A DNA stretch of 64,000 nt, taken from assembly GCA_023475165.1 (NCBI GenBank), contig JAMCWA010000099.1, positions 1-64,000 on the forward strand, in the 5' to 3' direction. The notes beneath the pieces were generated by a model. That model saw only the letters and a list, made by a program, of their open reading frames with translations. It was not told the origin of the DNA and did no database searches. Positions 24,313-33,102 of the stretch are shown piece by piece. Made by a program: the position numbers and the translations under genes. Each line of letters begins with the position of its first letter. The stretch's first letter is position 1. The DNA is from Bacillota bacterium. Its GTDB lineage: Bacteria; Bacillota; Sulfobacillia; JAMCWA01.

Positions 24313-24376
24313 AAAAGCCCTGCGGCGGCCGCCCCAAAGACTGGAAAGTCATTCGGATCGGTTGAGCAGGGCTTTT
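24313..24376 (-). terminator. Wide inverted repeat between mrp and the DUF559 gene
   Basis: AAAAGCCCTGC and GCAGGGCTTTT are perfect 11-base arms 42 bases apart, enclosing the GC-rich palindrome GGCGGCCGCC and GACT/AGTC. On the minus strand it follows mrp and ends in TTTT, so it can act as a terminator or as the fold of a small RNA. Confidence 0.5.
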
Positions 24377-24392
24377 ATAGGATAGTAACCCA

Positions 24393-24420
24393 GGCTAACC
24401 ACTGAAACCGCGGTCTCCAA
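24393..24420 (-). repeat. Family A end fragment
   Basis: GGCTAACCACTGAAACCGC followed by GGTCTCCAA resembles a family A left end in reverse. It lies just behind the mrp stop codon. Confidence 0.5.
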
Positions 24421-24437
24421 GCACGCTCTTGGGAACG

Positions 24438-25550
24438 CTAAATTTTCTCGTTGATGATCTTCTGCGCCATTTCCCGGAAGACCTGGGCCGAGGTCGATTG
24501 CGGTGCCGTCGCCAGGACTGGTCTACCAATGTCACCGCCCTCACGGAGGCTTACCTCAATGGGGATGCGGCCCAAAATGGGAACCCCCAGTTCCGAAGCC
24601 ATCCGCTCGGTCCCGCCGTGGCCGAAGATTTCTGTCCGTTCCCCACAATGAGGACAGACAAAGTAGGCCATGTTTTCTATGATCCCGGTGATCCTAATGT
24701 TTGTCTTCTGAGCCATATGCGCCGTCCGGCTAGCCACATGCACCGAAGTCTCCTGCGGGGTCGTCACCAGGAGCAGGCGGCTTTCAGGAAACTTTTGCAT
24801 TATCGTCAAGGGCACATCCCCCGTCCCCGGCGGGAGGTCAATAAGAAAATAGTCCAACTCACCCCAGTCGACGTCATTGAGGAATTGTTCGATCATTTTT
24901 ATCAAGAGAGGTCCCCTCCAGATGACGGGGGTATCCTCTTGCAGGAAATTACCCATGGAGATCAGCTTGACGCCGTAGGCCTGAATGGGAAGAAGGGTAT
25001 TTTCGTCGAGCACTGTAGGTTGGACATCCAGGAGCCCGAGAATCCGGGGAATACTGAAACCATAAATATCGGCATCCAGGAGCCCCACCTTAACCCCCTC
25101 AGCGGCCAGGGCCACGGCCAGATTCGCCGAAACGGTGGACTTACCGACGCCGCCCTTGCCGCTACCAATGGCCAGGATTTTGACACCGGCGAAGACATCA
25201 CTCATCCCCAGCTTCAATGGTTCTACCTCGACCGCCGGGTGAGCTCCTTTACCCTGCTTCTGGTATCCCTCCCGTACCTTGGCGTAGGCAGCCTCTCGCT
25301 CTTCATCCGTCATAGCCCCCATAATTATGTTGGCCTCTTTAACCCCAGGAACGCGCCGCACCGCTTCCCGGGTATCATTTTCGATTTGAGCGGAAAGTGG
25401 ACACTCGGGCACCGTCAGAGCCACCTCCACCGTCACCCGATCCCCCTCCACCTCCGCCCGCCGAACCATGTTCAAGTCCACAATATTGCGCCCCAGCTCC
25501 GGGTCCATGACCTTTTCCAGGGCTTTCATAACATCACCCTTTGTGACCAT
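24438..25550 (-). CDS. mrp: Mrp/ApbC-type Fe-S cluster carrier ATPase with MIP18 domain
   Basis: This P-loop ATPase scaffolds and delivers Fe-S clusters. The N-terminal MIP18/DUF59 domain (about 1-90) has MDPELGRNIVDL. The Mrp domain has the deviant Walker A GSGKGGVGKST, LIDLPPGTGD, and the cluster-binding CPHC. The start is the ATG after GGAGGGACC; upstream in-frame codons lack a better site. The length of 370 residues is typical. It is a likely supplier for the many Fe-S proteins in the window. Confidence 0.93.
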   Translation of the reverse strand: MVTKGDVMKALEKVMDPELGRNIVDLNMVRRAEVEGDRVTVEVALTVPECPLSAQIENDTREAVRRVPGVKEANIIMGAMTDEEREAAYAKVREGYQKQGKGAHPAVEVEPLKLGMSDVFAGVKILAIGSGKGGVGKSTVSANLAVALAAEGVKVGLLDADIYGFSIPRILGLLDVQPTVLDENTLLPIQAYGVKLISMGNFLQEDTPVIWRGPLLIKMIEQFLNDVDWGELDYFLIDLPPGTGDVPLTIMQKFPESRLLLVTTPQETSVHVASRTAHMAQKTNIRITGIIENMAYFVCPHCGERTEIFGHGGTERMASELGVPILGRIPIEVSLREGGDIGRPVLATAPQSTSAQVFREMAQKIINEKI

Positions 25551-25925
25551 CAAGGTCCCTCCATTCCGTTCCCTGCTTAGTAATCCCAAAAACCATAGTA
25601 GATTATAAACTAACGCCGGGGCATTTGCCAGTGATTCTGCTTACAGAACAGGACCACGTCAAAGGTCTCTTCCTGTTGCCGCCCGGGTGGTTTCCCGCCT
25701 GTAGTCCGGAGGAAGCCGCCCGGTCCTTAAGAAAGAGTGTTGGCAAATGTTCGGCTTGTGAGAGGAAAACCGAACAAGCTAGGATGGCCGCTGATCTTCG
25801 AAAGCGTTTTTTGTCTGGCTTGTTTAGCCAAGTTGGCAGCAGCCTCCACCAAGCAGCCCTGGGCTCATGGAAAAGGCCGCCAGCTTTTGAGCGGCGGCCC
25901 GAAAGGTCCCTTAGGCCTTGGGCAA
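25551..25925. other. Gene-free gap with a family C repeat
   Basis: About 375 bases lie between mrp and the amidase gene. A family C copy (about 25650-25730, with CCTGTTGCCGCCCGGGTGG) and a hairpin with arms TGTTCGG and CCGAACA (25748-25776) are seen. The amidase terminator lies at its right end. No gene is supported. Confidence 0.6.
25871..25899 (-). terminator. Rho-independent terminator of the amidase gene
   Basis: On the minus strand GGCCGCC and GGCGGCC form a 7-base GC stem around an 11-base loop, followed by TTTT. It lies about 27 bases past the amidase stop codon. Confidence 0.8.
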
Positions 25926-28427
25926 TTACTCCCCAAAATAGCGCTTCAACGCCCGGCCCAGGCTGCCGGCCACCCGGTCTAAGAAGACCGGATCGCGCAG
26001 CAGGACCTCCTCTTGGGGATTACTGACGAAAACCACCTCGGCCAACGCCGAGGGAACGGTGGTATTTTTCAGAACAAAGAACTCCGCCTGCTTGACGCCG
26101 TTGTCCTGGCGTCCCAGGCCCCGCACCAGTTCTTCCTGAACCAGGGCTGCCAGGTATTGGCTGCGGTCGAGATTAAAACTGCTGGGGGCAAAGTAGGTAG
26201 CTGTCCCCCCTTTATCCTGGCTGTCATTGGCATTGTTGTGTATAGACAGCAAAAGATCGGCCCGGTTCCGGTCGGCCAAAAGGCTCCGGTTGAGGAGCTC
26301 ATCCACCACGCGTTCGTGCCAGTATTCGGCCCGATTATCCGCGAGACTGCTGCTATCGGTTGACCTGGTCATGATCACCAGGGCTCCTTCCTTCTCCAGG
26401 AGGGCCTTCAACCGCAGAGCGATCTCCAGGTTAGGGATCTTCTCCAGCAAGCCGGTGGGGCCCTTGGCTCCGGGATCAGGCCCGCCGTGTCCGGGATCTA
26501 AGAGGATGATCTTGCCCTTCAGTCCTCTTGGCAGCATCTCCAGAACCACCTGATTGGCCGAACGCCGCAGGAGGTAACTGCCGGCGGACAGGCTCAAACC
26601 GGAGGCTGGTGCCGCAGGGCTCTGGGCCCCGGCAAGTCCGGTACTGCTGCCGGCCATACTGGGTCCTCCAGGGATAGGCGGGCGGCTAGGGGTACCGCTG
26701 GCAACGGAAAGGGATGATCCGCCCGCGCCAGGGACAAACCCGGCGTTAAGGGAACCCCCTTGGGCGGCGGCCGCCTCTTGCGCGGCCCCAGTCCCCGCAG
26801 CCCCGGCCGGAGCCCAGCCGATGCGTCCCTCGAAACTGAGATCGAAGGTCACCCCTCCCGCATCTCTCCGGGCGACCAGGTTCTTGATCACCTGATCTTT
26901 GGGTTGGACCAGTTTTCCGGAGAAAGCGACCCCCGGAAAGGTCACGCTTAGGGCGTTTTGGCCTGGGATGACCCTGGCCTCAGGCTCCACGTAACCCCTG
27001 GTCTGGAAAGTAATGACCCGCCGGTCACCCACCACCCCGGCAGAAACGGACTCCACCAGTCCAGAGAAGTTGATCACAATCTCTGAGGCCGTGTTCCTGG
27101 CTACTTGGTAGTAGGCCCTTTCCTTCAAGCGTACCAGCAGTCCCAATTGAGTTAGATGGAGGGCGTCCACCTCTTCGGAGTTGACGTCAAGCAGGGCCGG
27201 GTATCCCTGGGTGCTTCCCAGATAGACGGCCAGGGCTCGACCATCGTCCAGTTCCTTAATTACGGCGGGACCGCCGAAGTTACCGCGCAGGACCAGGCTC
27301 TTTTCAAACGTAGACTTCCTTTGGTAGATGGCCTCCCTTAAACGGGGAGAGGTTTTTGACCCGGTCAGCCATCCTGCCAACCACCCGGCCCGGCCGTCGT
27401 CCGTGACAATGCGATACCATTCCCCGGCCGATTCATAGATCTTGAAGGAGGTCCCCCGGGTGAGTCTTCCCGCCAGGGCATAGCCGGTGCCCGGCCCCTG
27501 GCGAAGATTAACCAGCGCTTCTTTAATAAACCCGATGGGGTATTCCCGGATCGCCCAAGTATCCCTACTCAACCAGTAGTTGGGTGACATTTCAAAAGGA
27601 ACCGTCCGGTTATAGATCTTAGTTTCGTTGCCATCCACCCAACCGATCACTGGCCCGGGCAAGCTCACCTTGTGCCAGCCCTGCCGGCTCTCCAAGTAGG
27701 TCAAGACGGTGTTACTCTGGATCGTCGCCAAAATGGCGGAATCCTCCTGGGGCAAGGCCCGGAGGTAGATCTTGGCCACCACCGGGACCACCGCCCGTGG
27801 TGGGGTGGGGGTGGAAAAGTCCTTCAACTCCAAGGTCCGTTTATCCGTGAGCCAGGCCGCCACCCAACCCTCCGCCCCATTGGCAAGACGGATCTTAAGC
27901 CATTTTCCCGCCGCCCCCAGGATTGGATAGGAGACGTTGGACTCTGTCCGCGCCAAAATAGAGTAATTCGTGCCGGGACCGGTCCTAATGTTGATACCGC
28001 CGGCCATTGGGGCGGTGACCACGAATTCCCCGGAGAAATCCTTCTCCACCAGCCACCCGGCCACCCAGGCCTCCTGTCCCGAGGGCAGTCTAATCTTGAG
28101 CCAATCCCCCTGCTCGGCCAGTACCTCCATAGTCGTCCCCGCTTTGGCCTCACCCACCTTGGTCTGGTTGATTGCTGGACCCGCTCGAAGATTAACCACA
28201 GGTTCACTGACCTTGACCGAATAGGCCTGCACTCCCGCCGGCCAAAGAAGAGCCGCCCCGATAAGGAGGCCCGTGGAAAACCGGACCCAGGAAGGGATGG
28301 CTGGGCTCTTCTTCGAATTCGCGCGTCTTGCTAATGCAGGGAGGCCTTGGGTGTCCTCCCCCTTTTCACCCAGCCGCTCGAACTCGCCGGTGTTAAAGTC
28401 GCCTTTTGTCAACTTATGCCGGTCCAT
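25926..28427 (-). CDS. N-acetylmuramoyl-L-alanine amidase with SH3b repeats and AMIN domain
   Basis: This secreted cell-wall hydrolase has 833 residues. A hydrophobic segment at about 49-68 (GLLIGAALLWPAGVQA) serves as signal peptide or anchor after a long charged N-terminus. Four SH3b-type repeats follow at roughly 70-128, 135-195, 215-270 and 303-355, with NLR-GP and W-AGWL signatures. Next is an AMIN-like region to about 535, then an Ala/Gly/Pro/Ser-rich linker at 540-612. The C-terminal Amidase_3 domain has zinc ligands His647 in DPGHGG, Glu662 and His730 in SIHNNA, and catalytic Glu797. It may act in cell separation, sporulation or germination. The ATG follows AGGAGG. Confidence 0.93.
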   Translation of the reverse strand: MDRHKLTKGDFNTGEFERLGEKGEDTQGLPALARRANSKKSPAIPSWVRFSTGLLIGAALLWPAGVQAYSVKVSEPVVNLRAGPAINQTKVGEAKAGTTMEVLAEQGDWLKIRLPSGQEAWVAGWLVEKDFSGEFVVTAPMAGGINIRTGPGTNYSILARTESNVSYPILGAAGKWLKIRLANGAEGWVAAWLTDKRTLELKDFSTPTPPRAVVPVVAKIYLRALPQEDSAILATIQSNTVLTYLESRQGWHKVSLPGPVIGWVDGNETKIYNRTVPFEMSPNYWLSRDTWAIREYPIGFIKEALVNLRQGPGTGYALAGRLTRGTSFKIYESAGEWYRIVTDDGRAGWLAGWLTGSKTSPRLREAIYQRKSTFEKSLVLRGNFGGPAVIKELDDGRALAVYLGSTQGYPALLDVNSEEVDALHLTQLGLLVRLKERAYYQVARNTASEIVINFSGLVESVSAGVVGDRRVITFQTRGYVEPEARVIPGQNALSVTFPGVAFSGKLVQPKDQVIKNLVARRDAGGVTFDLSFEGRIGWAPAGAAGTGAAQEAAAAQGGSLNAGFVPGAGGSSLSVASGTPSRPPIPGGPSMAGSSTGLAGAQSPAAPASGLSLSAGSYLLRRSANQVVLEMLPRGLKGKIILLDPGHGGPDPGAKGPTGLLEKIPNLEIALRLKALLEKEGALVIMTRSTDSSSLADNRAEYWHERVVDELLNRSLLADRNRADLLLSIHNNANDSQDKGGTATYFAPSSFNLDRSQYLAALVQEELVRGLGRQDNGVKQAEFFVLKNTTVPSALAEVVFVSNPQEEVLLRDPVFLDRVAGSLGRALKRYFGE

Positions 28428-28829
28428 TCCTGAACCTCCTGTTTTATTTACAAGACCTTAACCCCGGACCGCCGATCAGCCCGGATGTGGTCCGTTCCCC
28501 TAATGGGTAGCCGATATCTTCTGTTAACTAAAATTCGTCATCACGGCTGCAATTCCTGCCGTCTTGTTGCAAAAACCGTCAAACAGTGCATAAATGTCAT
28601 TTCTTGCGACCCGGGGGAAGACTATGTCGAGAACGAGCTGCAGCTGCCAAAACTGTTACTCCCCGATTAGGGGGGACAGACTGGAAAGACCCCGGCTGCA
28701 AGGAGGCCGCTGACGAACCGCGTGCGCCAGAGCAGATGGGGTTTTTTCAGCGGTCACCTGGTGGTATACTCAAGGTGAAACCAGCCGTAGGTCCTAATAA
28801 ACTACCTCGGTGGATGGGAGAGATCTTCT
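28428..28829. other. Divergent intergenic region without genes
   Basis: About 400 bases separate the amidase (minus) and TtcA-like (plus) genes. Apart from the family A copy at 28701-28761 I see no gene, RNA or clear promoter. Confidence 0.55.
28701..28761 (+). repeat. Family A short copy
   Basis: A 61-base miniature runs from AGGAGGCCGCTGACGAACCG to TTTTTTCAGCGGTCACCTGG. It keeps both inverted ends with almost nothing between. Confidence 0.75.
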
Positions 28830-29585
28830 TTGGGCCGTCCCTTGCAAAACACCCTTTGGCAAAAGGTGGGCCGCGCCCTGGCCGATTACCAGATGATACA
28901 GGATGGTGATCACATCGCCGTCAGCGTCTCCGGCGGCAAGGACAGCGTCGCCCTTCTCTATATCCTTTCAGAAATCCGCAACTACGCCCCGGTGCGCTTC
29001 CAGCTGGAAACCATCACCTTGGATCTCGGGCTGCGAATGGATTTTTCCCCCCTGGTCCGTTTTTCGGAAAGGATCAACGTTCCCTTCCACTTGGTCAAGA
29101 CCGAGATTGCCCGGATCATCTTCGAGATCCGGCACGAAAAAAACCCCTGTTCCCTCTGCTCCAAGCTCAGGAACGGGGCTTTGCATAACCGGGCTAAGGA
29201 ATTAGGCTGCAACAAGGTAGCACTGGGCCATCATGCCGGCGACGCCGTGGAAACCCTCCTGATGAGTATGTTCTTTGAAGGACGTATCCATAGCTTTGAG
29301 CCCAGAAGCTTCCTGGACCGCAAGGGGATAACGGTCATCCGCCCCTTAATTTACGTCCGGGAAGACACCCTGACCGAGGCGGTCCAGATCTTCAATTTAC
29401 CGGTCATCAGCAACCATTGCCCGGCCGACAAGCAGACCAAGCGTCATGAAATGAAGACCTTCCTTGACCAACTGGAGAAGGACATCCCGGACATCAGGGA
29501 CAACCTGCTCCGGGCTCTGCAAAACGTGGATGTCAGCCGTCCTTGGACCCTGAAGGATGAAGGCCCACAGGATCCCCGCGAGTAA
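28830..29585 (+). CDS. TtcA/TtuA-family PP-loop ATPase (probable tRNA thiolation)
   Basis: This protein belongs to the adenylating PP-loop family that inserts sulfur into tRNA. The PP-loop is VSGGKDS near residue 35. CSLC near residue 110 and the ALGHHAGDAVET motif fit TtcA-like enzymes, which carry an Fe-S cluster. A further cysteine in NHCPADKQTKR completes a likely three-cysteine site. The TTG start follows GGGAGAG. At 251 residues it is shorter than E. coli TtcA, as many Firmicute members are. The exact tRNA target is not shown. Confidence 0.85.
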   Translation: MGRPLQNTLWQKVGRALADYQMIQDGDHIAVSVSGGKDSVALLYILSEIRNYAPVRFQLETITLDLGLRMDFSPLVRFSERINVPFHLVKTEIARIIFEIRHEKNPCSLCSKLRNGALHNRAKELGCNKVALGHHAGDAVETLLMSMFFEGRIHSFEPRSFLDRKGITVIRPLIYVREDTLTEAVQIFNLPVISNHCPADKQTKRHEMKTFLDQLEKDIPDIRDNLLRALQNVDVSRPWTLKDEGPQDPRE

Positions 29586-29627
29586 GCCGCCTTTATGGGG
29601 ATTTAGACTACACCGCCGCTGACGTCC

Positions 29628-29681
29628 CAGGGGACTGCTGAGAGCGACACCGCAGACGGGTGTTTTTCAGCGGTCTCCTAG
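29628..29681 (+). repeat. Family A minimal copy
   Basis: A unit of about 55 bases runs from CAGGGGACTGCTGAGAGCG to TTTTTCAGCGGTCTCCTAG. It shares its final CTAG with the next full copy, so two elements stand in tandem. Confidence 0.8.
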
Positions 29682-29865
29682 GAGACTGCTGACGAACTGC
29701 GTTTTGAGTGGTTAACCCGCCCGAGAAGCCGTTAGGGCGAGACCGCTCAAAAATGCCCAGATGCTAGGAGCGACAAGGCTCCGAGGCGAGGCGTACTAGG
29801 TGGTACGTTGAGCGAGGAGCCGCCGGAGCGACACCGCAGATGGGTGTTTTTCAGCGGTCTCCTAG
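29678..29865 (+). repeat. Family A full copy ending in the dapA stop codon
   Basis: It starts CTAGGAGACTGCTGACGAAC and ends CAGCGGTCTCCTAG. Read on the minus strand, the TAG of the terminal CTAG is the stop codon of dapA. The inner block AGGAGCGACAAGGCTCCGAG also occurs in the 1353 and 6725 copies. Confidence 0.88.
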
Positions 29866-30740
29866 GGCAAGAGCCCCAGTTCCTGCAGCACCTCCTTGAT
29901 GGCCTTCTCCACCGCCCCGCTGGCCCCGGTGAGGGGAGAACGTAACGGGCCCGCGTCAAAACCTACCAAGCGCAGGGCCGCCTTAACGGGGATGGGATTG
30001 GCGGTAAGGAACAGGACCTTGAACAGCGGGAGCAGACGCTGGTGAAGGGCCGCCGCGTCTTTCACCCGGCCGGCCGCGTAAGCCTCAATCATAGACTTCA
30101 TCTCTCTCCCCACCAGATGAGAGGCCACGCTAATCACGCCGTGGCCCCCCACCGCCAGCAGCGGTAGTGTGAGGCTGTCGTCGCCGCTGTAAAGGGTAAA
30201 TTGAAGATCTGGACCGCCTAGAATCTCCCCGGCCTGATCCGGACTGCCGCTGGCCTCCTTAACGGCCACGACATTGGGGATTGCCGCCAACTTAAGCACC
30301 GTCTCAGGAAGGAGGTTTACCCCGGTCCGACCCGGCACGTTGTAAAGGATCACCGGCAAGGGGGTAGCTTCGGCCACCTGCCGGAAATAGTCGTAGAGTC
30401 CCTCCTGAGGCGGTTTGTTATAGTAAGGGGTAACCACCAGGAGGCCGTCCATCCCGATCCTGGCGGCCTCCTGGGACATCCGCACGGCGTGCAGGGTATC
30501 GTTGGTCCCCGTCCCGGCCAGAACCTTACCCTTATTCCCCACCGCCTCTCGGACAGACGCCCAAAGGCGGATCTTTTCCTCGTCGGTCAGGGTCGGTGCT
30601 TCTCCTGTGGTTCCAGTTATCACCAGTCCGTCGGAACCAGTACCTAGCAGGCGGCGGGCCATCTCTGCCGAACCCCGGTAATCCACCGAATAATCCCTCT
30701 TAAACACGGTCACCATGGCGGTCAGAAGCTGTCCAAACAT
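29862..30740 (-). CDS. dapA: 4-hydroxy-tetrahydrodipicolinate synthase
   Basis: This enzyme condenses aspartate semialdehyde with pyruvate, the branch point to lysine, peptidoglycan and spore dipicolinate. It shows GTTGEAPTL, the tyrosine in TPYYNKP, YNVPGRTG and the Schiff-base lysine in VAVKEASG. I chose the ATG after GGGGGGAAAATA; an upstream in-frame start would add 18 residues. The length of 292 residues is normal. It follows dapG by 25 bases. Its stop codon is part of a family A repeat end. Confidence 0.95.
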   Translation of the reverse strand: MFGQLLTAMVTVFKRDYSVDYRGSAEMARRLLGTGSDGLVITGTTGEAPTLTDEEKIRLWASVREAVGNKGKVLAGTGTNDTLHAVRMSQEAARIGMDGLLVVTPYYNKPPQEGLYDYFRQVAEATPLPVILYNVPGRTGVNLLPETVLKLAAIPNVVAVKEASGSPDQAGEILGGPDLQFTLYSGDDSLTLPLLAVGGHGVISVASHLVGREMKSMIEAYAAGRVKDAAALHQRLLPLFKVLFLTANPIPVKAALRLVGFDAGPLRSPLTGASGAVEKAIKEVLQELGLLP

Positions 30741-30765
30741 TATTTTCCCCCCATCTTTCTCGTGA

Positions 30766-31995
30766 TCAACCTTCGCGCATCTGGTTGAGCCCAAACTCCT
30801 GGTGGAGACTCTTTAAGGCCTTCTCCATATCCTCCTGCCGTACCAGGCAGGAGATGGTATTGTAGGAATCGGCTGTATGGAAAATCCGTACCCCGGCCTG
30901 GGTGAGGGCGGTGACCAGCCTGGCCATGACCCCGGGACGGCCCCGCATTCCGGTTCCCACTACCGTTACTTTGGCAAATCCCGTGGTCACCGTCGCCGGA
31001 ACAGCGAGGTTATCCAGGGTCTCTTTGGCCCGCTGGGCCTGATCCGCATCGATGATGAAGGCTGCTCGTTCCTGGCTCAGGCTGATCATGTCAACGCTGA
31101 TCCTGACCTCGGCCAGCTTTCCGAAGACGCGCAAGCCATCAACCCCTTCGGCGCCCCGCACCACCACCCAGGCCCGCTCGGTCACGAAGGTCACCCCCAC
31201 CACCGGTCTCATCTGGGTTTCGCTGAAAAGCTGGCCATCGGGTACCCCCATCACCAGGGTTCCCGGGCCAGGAGCAAAGCTGGATCTGATCCGCATGGGT
31301 ATATTCCCGCGCATGGCCATCTCCACCGCCCTGGGGTGAATAACCCGAGCTCCTTCCGTGGCCAGTTGAAAGAGTTCATCATAGGAAATCTGTTCCATGG
31401 TCTGGGCCTCCGGCACAAAGCGGGGATCGGCCGTCTTGACCCCTTCAACATCGGTGTAAATCTCCACCATTTCCGACCGTAAAGCTAGGCCCAGGGCGGC
31501 GGCCGTAGTATCGCTACCACCCCGCCCCAGGGTGGTCTGCTCCCAGTCCTCGGTCCGGCCCTGAAACCCGGCCACTACCACCACCCTGTCCTGACGAAGT
31601 TCCTTGAGCAGGGGTTCCCGATCCACTCGGATAATCCTCGCTTCGGTAAAACTCTCGTCGGTGATAATGCCAGCCTCTCCGCCAGTTAAGAAAATGGCCG
31701 GCAACCCCTCTTTCCGCAAGGTCTGAGCCATGATGGCGCCAGAGATGGTCTCACCGCAGGAAGCCAGGAGATCCATCTCTCGGGCATTCAGGCCCCCGCC
31801 TATTCCCCGGACCAAGTCCAGGAGGGTATCGGTGGCATAGGGGTCACCCCGCCGGCCCATGGCCGAGACCACTACCACGACCCTATATCCGCCCGCCAGA
31901 GCCTCCAGAACCCGTTCCACCACCCTGGCCCTGGCCGTCGCCGTCGCCACCGAAGTCCCGCCGAACTTCTGCACAATTATCTTGATTGTTAACAC
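30766..31995 (-). CDS. dapG: Aspartokinase
   Basis: This enzyme phosphorylates aspartate as the first step to lysine, diaminopimelate and dipicolinate. The kinase domain has VQKFGGTSV and the GFQGRTEDWEQTTLGRGGSDTT region. Two C-terminal ACT domains include VVGTGMRGRPGVMARL. The GTG at 31995 follows AGGAAGAGG and gives 409 residues. Position between dpaB and dapA, as in the sporulation dap cluster of Bacillus, suggests the DapG-type isozyme. The exact effector is inferred only. Confidence 0.92.
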   Translation of the reverse strand: MLTIKIIVQKFGGTSVATATARARVVERVLEALAGGYRVVVVVSAMGRRGDPYATDTLLDLVRGIGGGLNAREMDLLASCGETISGAIMAQTLRKEGLPAIFLTGGEAGIITDESFTEARIIRVDREPLLKELRQDRVVVVAGFQGRTEDWEQTTLGRGGSDTTAAALGLALRSEMVEIYTDVEGVKTADPRFVPEAQTMEQISYDELFQLATEGARVIHPRAVEMAMRGNIPMRIRSSFAPGPGTLVMGVPDGQLFSETQMRPVVGVTFVTERAWVVVRGAEGVDGLRVFGKLAEVRISVDMISLSQERAAFIIDADQAQRAKETLDNLAVPATVTTGFAKVTVVGTGMRGRPGVMARLVTALTQAGVRIFHTADSYNTISCLVRQEDMEKALKSLHQEFGLNQMREG

Positions 31996-32028
31996 CCTCT
32001 TCCTGAAACCGCACGGTTCTTTTGTCCT

Positions 32029-32131
32029 TGCGGCGTGTAGAAGTAGAGGTTGATACTGCGAAAAGACCGCTGAAATCAACTCTCGCTCTTTTATGTTAGG
32101 GGTACATAAAGTAAAGGTTGATACTGCCTTC
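32029..32131 (-). repeat. Duplicated 3' end of dpaB around a family A end fragment
   Basis: GCAGTATCAACCT occurs twice on the minus strand, once in the last codons of dpaB (about 32113-32128) and once about 70 bases later (about 32045-32060). The copies agree at most of about 22 positions. TTTCAGCGGTC, the end motif of family A, lies between them. Confidence 0.55.
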
Positions 32132-32675
32132 CGGCCAGGGCCGCCTCCAGGGTTGGCTGAATGAGCTCAGGGCGAAAAACCAATGAGGTTGGTTTCTCAC
32201 GCGGGTTGTCCTGCCCAAAGGGGACGAAATAGATCCCCTTGGAGGCCAACAACACCCCCAGGTTCCTGGCATTGAGCCCCAAGGCGTCATTGGTGGCGAT
32301 CCCCAGCACCACCGGTCGACCGTTCCTCAACGTGGCTTTGGCCGCCATCAGGACGGGGCCATCGGTGATGGCGTTGGCGAACTTCCCCAAGGTGTTGCCG
32401 GTACAAGGAGCGATGAGGAGTAGATCCAGGAGTCTCCCGGGACCAATCCTCTCCGCCTGGCGGATGCTGGTCCAAGGCTTTTGCCCGGTAATGCGGTGCA
32501 GGTTTTCCTGCCAGCGGTCTCCTTCGTCCAATTCCACGGTCATCGTCGAAAAGATGGGAATCACCGTTACCCCGGCCTCCACCAGGGTCTCGACTTCCTT
32601 GGTTACGGCAGGAATCAATCCCGCTGCAGCCGTGAAGGCCACTCCAACCTTTTTCCCTGAGAGAATCTCCGACAT
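32091..32675 (-). CDS. dpaB: Dipicolinate synthase subunit B
   Basis: This flavoprotein-fold subunit (SpoVFB) makes dipicolinate in the mother cell together with DpaA. It shows KVGVAFTAAAG, APCTGNTLGKFANAITD and the family's C-terminal QPLLYV. The ATG follows GGGGGTGC, giving 194 residues. It precedes dapG as in many spore formers, but dpaA, normally directly upstream, is not here. A family B repeat and a lysine riboswitch occupy the upstream region. It is the strongest sign that this organism forms spores. Confidence 0.9.
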   Translation of the reverse strand: MSEILSGKKVGVAFTAAAGLIPAVTKEVETLVEAGVTVIPIFSTMTVELDEGDRWQENLHRITGQKPWTSIRQAERIGPGRLLDLLLIAPCTGNTLGKFANAITDGPVLMAAKATLRNGRPVVLGIATNDALGLNARNLGVLLASKGIYFVPFGQDNPREKPTSLVFRPELIQPTLEAALAGRQYQPLLYVPLT

Positions 32676-32777
32676 TGTAGCACCCCCTGATTGCCATCGA
32701 GGCATCCGGGCTGATTTGAGGTCTCGGCCTGGCGGTATCTCGGACACGATTGCCACCGAAACCGCGCTTTCGGAGCA

Positions 32778-32875
32778 GTCTACCCTGAAACAAACCGGTT
32801 ACTTCCAGGCCGCCGCTCGGACGTTGCCGCCCTGACTTTTGGTCCCCTGCGGCATGGGAATCTCCTCAGTCGCCG
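32778..32875 (+). repeat. Family B interspersed repeat, copy 3
   Basis: It begins GTCTACCCTGAAACAAACC and ends GCGGCATGGGAATCTCC. It lies between the lysine riboswitch terminator and dpaB, thus inside the predicted transcript leader. Confidence 0.75.
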
Positions 32876-33043
32876 TGCGCCCCCAGATTATTCTTCGTTG
32901 CCCTACTCAAAAATATCAGATCCGCCGCTACTGGTCCGGCCCATCTCACCCACAAACCAGCTAGGGCACAGCGGGGGGAATTCCCCGAAGCCACCGCATT
33001 AAAGTTATTATTAGTGACCCGCAGCCGCATTCTTGGTCAAATG

Positions 33044-33071
33044 AAAAAGCGTCACGGGAGACCCGGGACGC
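33044..33071 (-). terminator. Terminator of the lysine riboswitch
   Basis: On the minus strand GCGTC/GACGC and CGGG/CCCG form a stem followed by TTTTT. It begins 31 bases behind the aptamer, as expected for a transcription-attenuating expression platform. Confidence 0.85.
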
Positions 33072-33102
33072 GGTATAACAATACCTCCCCTCCCCCTTTG
33101 CT

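Noticed and set aside
24429..25580. Long open frame on the plus strand opposite mrp
   Set aside because: It mirrors a clear Mrp protein on the other strand; GC-rich codon structure keeps the antisense frame open.
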